64,000 nucleotides of DNA from Lonicera japonica (Eukaryota > Streptophyta > Magnoliopsida > Dipsacales > Caprifoliaceae). The position numbers and the translations under genes are program-made. Of this stretch, positions 53,766-64,000 are shown one piece after another. Position 1 is the first letter of the stretch; each line of letters opens with the position of its first letter. The stretch is taken from the NCBI GenBank assembly GCA_021464415.1, contig JAKCWG010000876.1, positions 1 to 64,000 on the forward strand. The letters are read 5' to 3'. Below the pieces are notes generated by a model. That model did not search any database, was not told where the DNA came from, and saw only the letters and a program-made list of their open reading frames with translations.

Positions 53766-56219
53766 CAAGGTAAAGTGGACATATGTCTCATTGTGAAATT
53801 CAATGCCTACCACGAAAATATGTAAAATCAAAATTGAACATCGGAAATATGTTTTTTTATTGTTAATTTTTTTTTTGTTCTGAATTAATTAAGGATCTAT
53901 ATTAGATTTTCACACTTGTTTTAAGAATGCATTGATTTTATCATAGTCGTTAGTTAAAATAAAAATTATTTGTTGTAATAAGCTTGATATGTTAATTATA
54001 TTCTAAAAAGAAAGTATGCTATTAATTTCGAATATCTCAAATCAAATAATGGACTATAACTGGGACGAAGCCACAGAAAATACAATTTGGGCCCTTATTT
54101 TTTCAGTTCTTATTTTAATGTACTGTTTAAAATTTTGGGCTTTTCTGTAATTTTAAAAAATATTGTAACAAGGACGACTCCACTTTACGCACCCTCAATT
54201 GGCCTGGTGCAGTAGTAATATTAATTATGCAGTAGTAATAATAATAATAATAATAATAATATGATGTGATAATTTTAAAGGGACATAAAAAATGAACACG
54301 CATGCATAAAAATAAAATATACACATGTATTACATGTGCACCCGTATTTAATTAATATAAAATGACACTAAATTTTGGAAGATTTTTTATTTTGCCCATG
54401 TATATGTATTTATCTTATATTTAAAAATGTGAGTTAACATAACTTGAACCCATGAATTTCAGGTTAAAAATAAAAATATCTTACCATTAAACTAACAAAT
54501 ACTTTTATATTTAACTAGTCATAGTGCACGTGTTGCATGTGACTATGCAGTGAGTAATACATTTATAACTTGAATTAGAAAGAATTATATATGAAGGTCA
54601 TGATTTGAAAAAAAAAATGTTCAAGGTACATAAAAAACTGGAAATAAAACCCTGGCAAATATTATTTTTCATCGAGAGGTATCAATACTTCTTGTTTTAT
54701 TTCTATGGCCCCCCCTAGAATTTGTCATGTTAGCATGTAAATTTATTTAAACAAAATATTGTTGTTAAACCACTTTTAACTTATTCTAAAACAAATAATG
54801 TATCGGGTGATTGTATATTCTACTTTATATATAACATATTTTTACGGTTGAACCCCAATCTACTTTAATAAAAAGAGCTACCCTCTAGTTCTTGTAATAT
54901 TTTAGATATTATTTGCTTCTAGCATTCAATTGTACATATATACCTTAGCTGCGTAAGACAATTCTAATGTAGGAAGTATAAAGAAAAAAAATAATAAATA
55001 AATAAAAACTTACTCCTCAAAGAAATACAAAAAAACATTTATGGTATATATATTTTGAATACCTTAGAAGTTAATTATGCTTTTAATAGATTTTGTTGTT
55101 TACTAAACCACCAAAAAATTGTTAGTCGATTCTTTTATGTTAATAAGATCTTTTATTTTCTGATATTTAATTTAGTTACTAAGCTTGTTAATACTTTACA
55201 ATTGCATATAATTAATCATAAGAAAGTTGCCTCACATGTCTATTATCTATTTTTTTTTTGTGCAGTAGGTAATTTTTTTTTCTCTTGAGGAAGTTATATT
55301 TATATAGGAATGGTATCTATTAGTTAGTTCATGCTAGACTTGGATTTTGGATTTTTTCCTTATAAATATTTATTAAACTTGTTAGATTTATTTCAAGTTA
55401 GCATATTCTAAGAGTAAATTGATTGTAGTGCAAATTATACAAAAATAAACAAATTCATATTATTCCGAGAGTAATTTGATTGGTGTGCAAATTATACTAA
55501 AATAAACAAATTTACAATTTAGAGTAAATGCAAGTTTAAATCATCTAATATATGTACATCAACATTGGAGAACTTATCATTGTATCATGTACAAAAACAA
55601 ACTTAATTGCAGAATAACTGGAGATAAATTACTTAAAGAGAATCGGTTAGGAATAGAGTACTCTATTTTTATTGTTTTTTCACTTAAAAAATGCTACTCT
55701 ATTTGGTTATTAATTAAGAATATTTATTCTACTCAACTTAATTTAAGGTCTAGTTAGGACTCTCGTTCTCCCTTTCACATTGTAACTATTATTAATATCA
55801 ATTAGACATTCACTCATACCCTCGTATATGACTCTTGGTCCGGAGCAAAATTAGAGGGGGGGCCTACTTGGGCTGCAACCCACCCCAAAAGAAATAATTG
55901 TTGCCGGCACTTGTATAAAAGGTAGCCTAACTCACTAATACTTATATTTAATTTGTATATTAGCGTATTATCCAATACCCATTGTCCATTACTTGTGGGT
56001 CATTCAAAATAAGTAATATTACATAAATTTGAAATTTTATTGTTTAATATTTTTAACTTTGTATTTTCTTGTTTTTGTTGGAATTGAAATTCACAAGAAG
56101 TCATATCTAATTTTAATGTTTTTTCATCTTCAGGGATATAAATTTTAATGTTTGTGATATTAGTCTTTTATTCTCTAAGAATTCCCATCAATAGTCTTTT
56201 ATTTTCTTGATATTAGTCT
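53766..56219. other. AT-rich spacer between duplication units, no gene seen
   Basis: Contains a TAA microsatellite at about 54,227-54,262 and T- and A-runs. 54,590-about 55,700 has a clearly diverged counterpart at 62,890-64,000 (frequent substitutions and small indels). 55,700-56,219 has no counterpart in the window. Confidence 0.6.
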
Positions 56220-56296
56220 TTTCTTGATTTTTGGTTTATGAATGAAAAAAACATATAGTTATTTGAGTGACTAACTAATAACGTTTTGTTATGCAG

Positions 56297-56401
56297 TTTC
56301 GTGGAAGAGAAAAAATGGGCTTAAATATCCAACTCTTTCATCAAAAAAGCTATTGGACGCTGGATACAAGCATAAGTATGGGTTTGAGGAAATATTGAGC
56401 G
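56297..56401 (+). pseudogene. Reductase exon 4, duplicated copy
   Basis: Identical to 47,963-48,067 including the 1-base insertion that breaks the frame. Exons 1-3 are not present upstream: the copy starts within intron 3, about 75 bp before the exon. Confidence 0.9.
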
Positions 56402-56433
56402 GGATTCAAATTTTAAAGGGGTCAAATTTAACC

Positions 56434-56481
<48 letters not shown>

Positions 56482-56863
56482 AACAGTTAAAACAATATGA
56501 AAAAAATTTAAATTAATAATAGAGCAAATATATTAACGCAACACAATACCAATGAAAATATTAATTATAATTACAATAACATTATATGATGTTTCATTAA
56601 ACTAGATTTAACTAAAATTAAATCCAAATTTATCAAAATTGGGGCTAACTAAAATTGGGGCTAAAGTTATTAGGATATTTAATCAAAGATCAACTAACAA
56701 GAAACAAAATATAGGATCAAAGATCTAACAAAACCATCAAACTTGGTCCAGTGGTTATGGCCTAAGCTCAGCTCTGGGATTAACTGGGAGGTCCTGAGAT
56801 GCAAAACATTACGTGGCCAACAAGGAATTTGATCTAACCTGCAAATGAGGATTAGTCAAGATG

Positions 56864-59800
56864 CACTACCTCTGCTGGTCTCTTAGGCGACGTACTTTAT
56901 ATGTCGCCCAAGTATGTAAATACGTCGCCTAAACCGCGTCGCCTAAGGTGTGGGGCGACGTAGGCAAATACTTACGTTGCTTAAAAAGTCTCTAAGGCGA
57001 CGTAATAATTAACTACGTCGCCTATAAAGTCAAAGTCAACTTTTCTTTGATTAGATCTTAGGCGACGTAAGTATTTACATACGTCGTCTAAGTTTTCTAC
57101 TTGGGCAACGTAGGTATTTACATACGTCTCCTAAGTTGCATACTTAGGCGACGTAGGTATTTACATACGTCGCCTAAGTGTCCTACTTGGGCAACGTATA
57201 TATTTACATACGTCGCCTAAGTTGCCTACTTGGGCGACATAGGTATTTACATACGTCGCCTAAGTGTCCTACTTGGCAACGTATATATTTACATATGTCG
57301 CCTAAGTTGCCTACTTGGGCGACATAGGTATTTACATGCGTCGCCTAAGTTGCCTACTTGGGCGACGTATGTACATACATATGTCGCCTAAGGTCAAAGT
57401 CAACTTTCTTTAGGCGACGTGTGTATTTACCTACGTCGTCTAAGGTAAAAAAATCAAAAAGTTAAACTATCCTTTGGGCGACATGGAATTATTTCTACGT
57501 CGCCTAAGTGTAAAAAAATTGGTAGATTCTGCTTGTTACTCTCTGCAGCCCATCAATACAAATAACTTGCATTGGCAACCAATACAACCTACCCAATCAT
57601 TCATATTTTCATTCATTCAAACATTCAAAGAAAAATTCCTTTCATTTCCTCTAACAAGATGAATATTACAAAGAGGGAAATTTTAGTGAATGGATAATAC
57701 AACAGTAGCACTCAATCGCCCAAACAATAATCACACAACCTTAAAAAGAATATTTCTCACATGAAACTAAAATCAAGGGTAGAATGAAATAAAGTACTCC
57801 TATCAAACTAGGTAGTAGTAGTTCTTAAAGATATGGTGAAAGACCATGAGAGGTCTTGGCGGCTGCCGATGGGGTCAGAACTGGCTGGCTGCCAGAATTT
57901 GTGGTCGGAGCTCTAGCGGTCCCTGTCGTGGATGGCGGGGTAAGGGCTGGATTTGCATCAGCCTCTGGTGCCAAAGTAGGCGACACTGCTCCAGGAACTG
58001 GATATCAAAAATAAATAAACAAGATTCATAATTAATGATATCTTAACTAGAAAAGTGTGAAAATCTATAAAACAACGAAAGAAAAACAAAATGTATATTT
58101 TTAGTGGAGAAAAAAAATATCTCTAAAAGTAAAGATTTCCTTGAAAAAAATTAAAAAATCATTGGGATTACCCTTAGACCAAAATTTTAACATGTGGGAA
58201 TTGAAACAAAGGGTTCTTTTTGGTGAAGCCTTATTTTCTTTTAGTGCAAAAAGTGGCAATACCTATAGGACCGGGTGGTGAGGCTCTGGGAGATGGAGTT
58301 GGACTTAGAGCAGCTGGACCTGTACCATTCAAATATAGACAATTAAGATTTAATATAAATATATATAGCTTGCTGTATGTCATATTCTTTTAAAAGCTCA
58401 AATGTTGTAAGATATTATCACACTTATTTACTAACAATGCTTTATAAAATCAATTTTAGGAAACAAATTCACATTTGAGAATCAAAAGAATATGAAATTT
58501 CTATGTATGTTACCTGGAGCTGGAATAGGTGAGCCAGCGGCTGCAATTTGGGAAAGAAAACAAAGAGGGACAAATTAGTACTAGTAATCGATCACAACAA
58601 AATTTGTTGTTTAGAGAGAATAAATTTGTTATAAAATTCTTTGTAATGTGAAATTGTGATAAAAGGAATACATTCCAGTATAAAAAAGGTAGAACTTTAC
58701 CATCACCAGCTACATCATTTGTAGCATTTGCAACCTGTTTTACAAGGCTTGCACCGATATTCTTGATTTTGTCCTTAAATTCGCTGCTCTTTGCAACAGT
58801 CATCCCATTTTTCGTTAATTTCGGAGCCCCAAAACATTGTTCAATCACCACATTACGCCCCTTCAGTCAAAAAAACACCAACACTAATGGTTGTTAATCA
58901 TACTTAAAAAATTATTTTTTGAAGAAAAAGATATATATATATATATAGTTCAACAAGACAAGGCTAGAACTTGCCCCTAAAGTCGACTTGCTTTTGTTCC
59001 TCTGGCCAAAAGGCCCAAATTTTGGCACCCAAAGTTTAAAGAGGAAAAGCCTGGAGTAATACATATGCCACCCAAAGTTTATATCAAATTTTCCAATACG
59101 AAACTAAAAAAAAAACACTATCTAATTTACAAAGAAAGCAAGACGGGAGAGGTTGACGGTTCATAAGCATTAACCGGAAGCAAACCTTTTCATAGCTTGA
59201 GGCAGTATCTTGAGCTCAACTTAGTAAGAGTCTCAGCATGCTCTGGTGGAGTTCCCTTGTTGCAAAATACTTCATTCCAGATCCTCTGCACATCTGTTAA
59301 GAAAACAAAAGAAAAGAAAAGAAAAAAAGAATTCCAATTCTCTCAATTTCTGTATTTCGTTTCAAACAACAAACATATGCCATCTTTATATAGGATTCAA
59401 ATCATTAACTACAAAGAACATCCCGTTTACTCATCAGTATTTTCTATTTTACGGAAATTGTAGAGGAAAGCTAATTTTAAGGCCTGGCCATGAAAGCAAT
59501 TCCAATTTCCTCGCTATAACTTCTCAAAATGTATAATAAACCCTCGAAATCAACCAAGCCAAACAGACCCAACTAAAATGTTTCTACTTTTACAACTCAA
59601 ATCAACCAAGCAAAGCAAAAAAAAAAATTTCTTTTTGAGAAGTAAAAAGGAGTCAAAAGCTCTACCAATCCTGTGCAGCTAGGCGGGCACTTCTATGACA
59701 CTACCACGATTGCAAAAATTAAGGTGGTTGAGAAATGAATCAGTGCAAGTATATTGACAGTTTCTTACAACTCGGAGGGGGGGAGAGGACTGCGGTGAGG

Positions 59801-61317
59801 GAGAGAGTGAGGGCTTGCTACCGGCGAGTGGGAGAGGAGGTATCTTGGCGAGGGAGAGCGAGAGGTGGGAAGGTCGGCTCCGGAAATGGATGGCGAGGAG
59901 AGGACGGATCAGGGGAAGGAGAGGGCGTTAGGTTAGAAAAATTGAAATTGGGATGGAGGGTTTAATTTATACCATTATCTTAGGCGACGTAGTTATTTAA
60001 CCTACGTTGCCTAAGTTAATTTAAAAATTTTAAATTATTTAAATTTTTCGTGAAAATTTGAGAGGGAAAAATATTTTACGTCGCTTAGGTTATTCTCACG
60101 CGACATACTAAGTAAAGATATGTCACCCAAGTTAATCTTAGGCGACGTACTTATAATTTATATGTCGCTTAAGAGTTTTTTTTTAAAAAAATTTAAATAA
60201 TTTTCAAGTGAATATTAGTTTAATAAATGAATTACATAATTAAATATTATACAACAATTACATAATTAAGATCCATTGTTATTATAATATTATGTATATA
60301 TACATGCAACAATTACATAATTATAATGCAAACAAGTTATTATATGCATGTACAAAAGATTATTCAGTTTATATCTATCGTTAATTCTATATACACTTAC
60401 TTTGTAATATGTGTAGATTCAAGAACGAAAATACCCGAATTAATGAAGAAATATCCTCACAAATTAGATCTGAAAATGTCAACAGATTCGAGTATTCACA
60501 GCAGATTCGAGTATTCACAGCAGGTCACAGCAACAAATCCGAGTACACAGTACCGAGTAGAACACCATACAGCAGATCTGCAATACACAATGGATTCAAA
60601 ATACGCACGGTAGTACATATTTGACCAACTAAGTGCTTCAAATATAGTACACGTGTGCAATAAGTTCAATACTAGTGACATGCTCTACATACATGTAATA
60701 TGATTCTTAATAATTACTTACATTAAGAAGATGCATTTGATCCAATGGTAAATGAATGTGTTCTTTATATCCCTCAATTAACATTATTATGATTTTTCTA
60801 AATTTATTTTGAAATGATCTTAGGCGACGTAGAAACTATAATTACGTCGCCTAAGGTTTATCTTAGGCGAAGGAGGATATACCTACGTCGCCTAAGATTT
60901 TCTAGGGCAACGTATGTGATATTACGTCGCCTAAGAATTTCTTAGGCGACGTAGAAACTATACATGCGTCGCCTAAGATTTATCTTAGGCAACATAAGTA
61001 AAAAGGATACGTCACCTAAGAAATTCTAGGGCAACATAGGATATACCTACGTCGCCTAAGATTTTATAGAGCAACGGAGGATATACGTACGTCGCCTAAG
61101 ATTTTATGAGGCGACGGAGGATATACATACGTCGCCTAAGAAATTCTAGGGCGACGTAAGATATTCATACGTCGCCTAAGATTTTATAAGGCGACGGAGG
61201 ATATACATACGTCGCCTAAGAATTTTTTGGGCGACGTGATATTATTACGTCGCCTAGGTTATTCTTAAGCGACGTAGGCTATTGCTTACGTCGCCCAAGG
61301 GCCATATTGGTGTAGTG
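56864..61317 (-). mobile_element. CACTA-2, copy 2
   Basis: Ends, ATG target-site duplication (56,861-56,863 and 61,318-61,320) and content are as in copy 1. It is 30 bp shorter: a 31-bp deletion within the left array (one hairpin, at about 56,932) and one extra A in an A-run. Both copies share the same insertion site in the SINE, so they arose by duplication of the region, not by two insertions. Arrays: 56,881-57,505, 59,975-60,175 and 60,818-61,305. Confidence 0.93.
57825..58860 (-). CDS. Chimeric chaperonin-60/proline-rich cargo gene, copy 2
   Basis: Exons at 58,860-58,701, 58,540-58,514, 58,319-58,263 and 57,997-57,825. I see no sequence difference from copy 1, so the frame is equally open. 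The possible upstream exon is at 59,293-59,186 and the CT-rich leader at 59,970-59,735. See the entry at 49,515 for domain content. Confidence 0.7.
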
Positions 61318-61839
61318 ATGCGTGAAAGTTGGTCTAGATGTATTGCCATGTATAAAAAACCTTGACAGAGACTGCAAAGAGGAAGAGCCGGAGTGGGAGA
61401 ATTTACAACAAAAATGGGTATGTATTAGGAGTACTCTGGTCTTTGGACTTGAAGAGGAGAAAAATAAAAAAATTTAAAAACCATTTTACTCATTTCAATT
61501 TGATTTAGCCGGACGAAGAAGGTGAAGTACTGGCCTTCTGGCCCTAGCAATTTTTTTTTTCTTTTATTTATTTTATATTATATAAGATCCTTCAATGTGT
61601 CCTAAATAGATTTAAAACCATTTTTGGTAGGATTCGAATTGAATATCCAGAAATAAGAAAACTGGGCAGAAAAATAATTGCCATAAATAAACTTTTAAAA
61701 GTATTCACGAGTAAAAGTTTTAAAATGCCTTACTTGTAATCGAGCGAGTATGTAAACATATACTCGCTTGTCATAGGGTGAGTAACATGCATTTACCCAC
61801 ACATCATCTGGCAAATGAAAAATATAATGTTATCAATTC

Positions 61840-62075
61840 TTATATTTAGTAAAGTATGGAAAGTATTTAGGTAGAGGTATTGTTGTCCAAAATTTTTGTA
61901 ATAAATACTAGGTAATCACAAGAGAAAATCAATCCCATAAGTTTTAAGAGGGGTGATCTTATCCTCTACTTTCCCCTCTCTCAGGAAAGTTTTTCCCGAA
62001 TTTGTACTTACCAAACAAAAGAAAAGAAAGCATTTCCTTTCCCGAATCCTCAAATACGTAAACCAAACGATGCCT
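61840..62075. repeat. Dispersed MITE-like repeat, copy 3
   Basis: Duplicate of 53,530-53,765 as part of unit 2. Confidence 0.65.
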
Positions 62076-62890
62076 CAAGGTAAAGTGGACATATGTCTCA
62101 TTGTGAAATTCAATGCCTACCACGAAAATATGTAAAATCAAAATTGAACATCGGAAATATGTTTTTTTATTGTTAATTTTTTTTTTGTTCTGAATTAATT
62201 AAGGATCTATATTAGATTTTCACACTTGTTTTAAGAATGCATTGATTTTATCATAGTCGTTAGTTAAAATAAAAATTATTTGTTGTAATAAGCTTGATAT
62301 GTTAATTATATTCTAAAAAGAAAGTATGCTATTAATTTCGAATATCTCAAATCAAATAATGGACTATAACTGGGACGAAGCCACAGAAAATACAATTTGG
62401 GCCCTTCTTTTTTCAGTTCTTATTTTAATGTACTGTTTAAAATTTTGGGCTTTTCTGTAATTTTAAAAAATATTGTAACAAGGACGACTCCACTTTACGC
62501 ACCCTCAATTGGCCTGGTGCAGTAGTAATATTAATTATGCAGTAGTAATAATAATAATAATAATAATAATATGATGTGATAATTTTAAAGGGACATAAAA
62601 AATGAACACGCATGCATAAAAATAAAATATACACATGTATTACATGTGCACCCGTATTTAATTAATATAAAATGACACTAAATTTTGGAAGATTTTTTAT
62701 TTTGCCCATGTATATGTATTTATCTTATATTTAAAAATGTGAGTTAACATAACTTGAACTCATGAATTTCAGGTTAAAAATAAAAATATCTTACCATTAA
62801 ACTAACAATACTTTTATATTTAACTAGTCATAGTGCACGTGTTGCATGTGACTATGCAGTGAGTAATACATTTATAACTTGAATTAGAAA

Positions 62891-64000
62891 CAATTATACA
62901 CGAAGTTCATGATTTGGAAAAAAAAAAAGTTTAAGGTACATAAAAAACTGGAAATAAAACTCTGGAAAATATTATTTTTCGCCTAGAGGTATCAATACTT
63001 CTTGTTTTATTTCTATTGTCCCCCTTAGAATTTATCATGTAAGCATGTAAATTTATTTAAACAAAATATCATTGTTAAACCACTTTTAGCTTATGCTAAA
63101 ACAAATAATGTATCGGGTGATTTTACATTATACTTTATATATAACATATTTTTACGGTTGAACTCCAATCTACTTTAATAAAAAGAGCTATCCTATAGTT
63201 CTTGTTCTTGTAATATTTTAGATGTTATTAGCTTCTAGCATTCAATTTTATATACGTTAGGTGCATAAGACAATTCTAATGTAGGAAGTTCAAAAAAATA
63301 AAAATATAATAAATAAATAAAAACTTATAACTCAAAGAAATACAAAAAACATTTATGGTATATATATTTTGAATACCTTAGAAGTTAATTATGCTTTTAA
63401 TAGATTTTGTTGTTTACTAAACCACCAAAAAAATTTCAGTTGATTCTTTGATGTTAATAATATATTTTATTTTTTGATATTTAATTTAGTTACCAAGCTT
63501 GTTAATACTTTACAATTGCATATAATTAATCATAAAAAAGTTGCCTCACATCTAAATTTTTTGTGCAGTAGTTAATTTTTTTTTCTCTTGAGGAAGTTAT
63601 ATTTATATAGGAATGGTGTCTATTAGTTAGCTCATGCTAGACTTGGATTTTGGATGTTTTCCTTATAAATATTTATTAAACTTGTTAGATTTATTTCGAC
63701 TTAGCATATTATGAGTAAATTGATTGTAGTGCAAATTATACAAAAAATAAAATAAAATTACATTATTCCGAGAATAATTTGACTGGTGTGCAAATAATAC
63801 TAAAATAAACAAATTTACAACTTAGAGTAAATGCAAGTTTAAATTATCTAGCGTATATACGTCAACATTGGAGAACTTATCTTTGTATCATGTACAAAAA
63901 CAAACTTAATCGCAGAATAATTGGAGACAAGTTATTTAAAGAGAATCGGTTAGGAATAGAGTACTCTATTTTTATTGTTTTTTCACTTAAAAAATGCTAC
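62891..64000. repeat. Diverged downstream part of duplication unit 2
   Basis: Aligns with 54,590-about 55,700 with many substitutions and indels. For example, 63,549 lacks part of a T-run and neighbouring bases present at 55,240, and TTCTTGTTCTTGTAATATTT at 63,200 is longer than its counterpart near 54,889. It contains no gene and runs off the window end. Confidence 0.85.

Larger units (their letters stand above)
47886..54590. repeat. Tandem duplication, unit 1 (near-identical part)
   Basis: The segment is repeated at 56,220-about 62,890. The offset is 8,334 bp at the start and 8,310 bp after a different AT-run length and a 31-bp indel. Only a handful of differences are visible by eye: the AT run (about 48,105), the 31-bp indel (about 48,592), an A-run length (51,308) and single changes near 54,097, 54,449 and 54,497. 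It includes reductase exon 4, a SINE and the whole of CACTA-2. Confidence 0.95.
56220..62890. repeat. Tandem duplication, unit 2 (near-identical part)
   Basis: It starts in TTCTTGATTTTTGGTTTATG, preceded by TTGATATTAGTCTTTTC, so TTCTTGAT occurs on both sides of the junction. Identity with unit 1 is near complete until about 62,890, where differences become frequent (AAACAATTATACACGAAG against AAAGAATTATATATGAAG). Confidence 0.95.

Noticed and set aside
54127..54324. 65-codon minus-strand ORF with a tyrosine run
   Set aside because: Produced by the TAA microsatellite.
56864..61317. Independent second insertion of CACTA-2
   Set aside because: Same site, same target duplication and identical flanks show that it was copied with the segment.

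Overview
The window is nuclear DNA of a flowering plant, most likely a eudicot. It is AT-rich, its genes carry GT-AG introns, and most of it is transposable elements inserted into one another. One gene looks intact: a short-chain dehydrogenase of the vestitone reductase / dihydroflavonol reductase (DFR) type at 22,547-24,683 (+), with four exons and 328 codons. A second, broken copy starts at 25,899.

Region by region. 172-18,293 is a degenerate autonomous-type CACTA (En/Spm) element, here called CACTA-1. It has a TNP2-like transposase pseudogene (1,491-5,764) and a second ORF of the Transposase_24 type (15,868-17,420), with GGCGACGTA motifs near both ends. Inserted in it are the end of a long LTR (about 4,545-5,539) and a fragment of a Ty3/gypsy element that looks Tat/Ogre-like (about 6,660-14,480). 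That fragment carries an antisense plant-mobile-domain gene, minisatellites and a 1.4-kb LTR. 18,294-22,546 is non-coding and ends in a 600-bp foldback element just upstream of the reductase gene. From 25,899 the second reductase copy runs to about 26,674 and resumes at 47,802; a Copia element (Copia-A) splits its third exon. Copia-A contains a 2.8-kb solo LTR (26,950-29,767) and a SIRE-like Copia (Copia-B, 32,327-45,807), which contains another solo LTR (33,617-36,384). A SINE sits in the 3' LTR of Copia-A.

47,886-64,000 is a tandem duplication. The first 6.7 kb of each unit (47,886-about 54,590 and 56,220-about 62,890) are almost identical; the next 1.1 kb are clearly diverged. Each unit holds the last reductase exon, a second SINE, and inside that SINE a 4.5-kb non-autonomous CACTA (CACTA-2). 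CACTA-2 is bounded by an ATG target-site duplication and carries arrays of palindromic motifs at both ends. On its minus strand it has captured host exons: one exon of mitochondrial-type chaperonin 60, followed by three exons encoding a proline-rich stretch. Their splice phases join them into one continuous reading frame.

The most interesting points are this chimeric gene within CACTA-2, the sharp change in divergence along the tandem duplication, and a palindrome (TGTCGCGCGACA) repeated upstream of two separate TATA boxes in the Tat-like fragment. All identifications come from reading the sequence by eye. Family names rest on recalled conserved motifs, not on a search.
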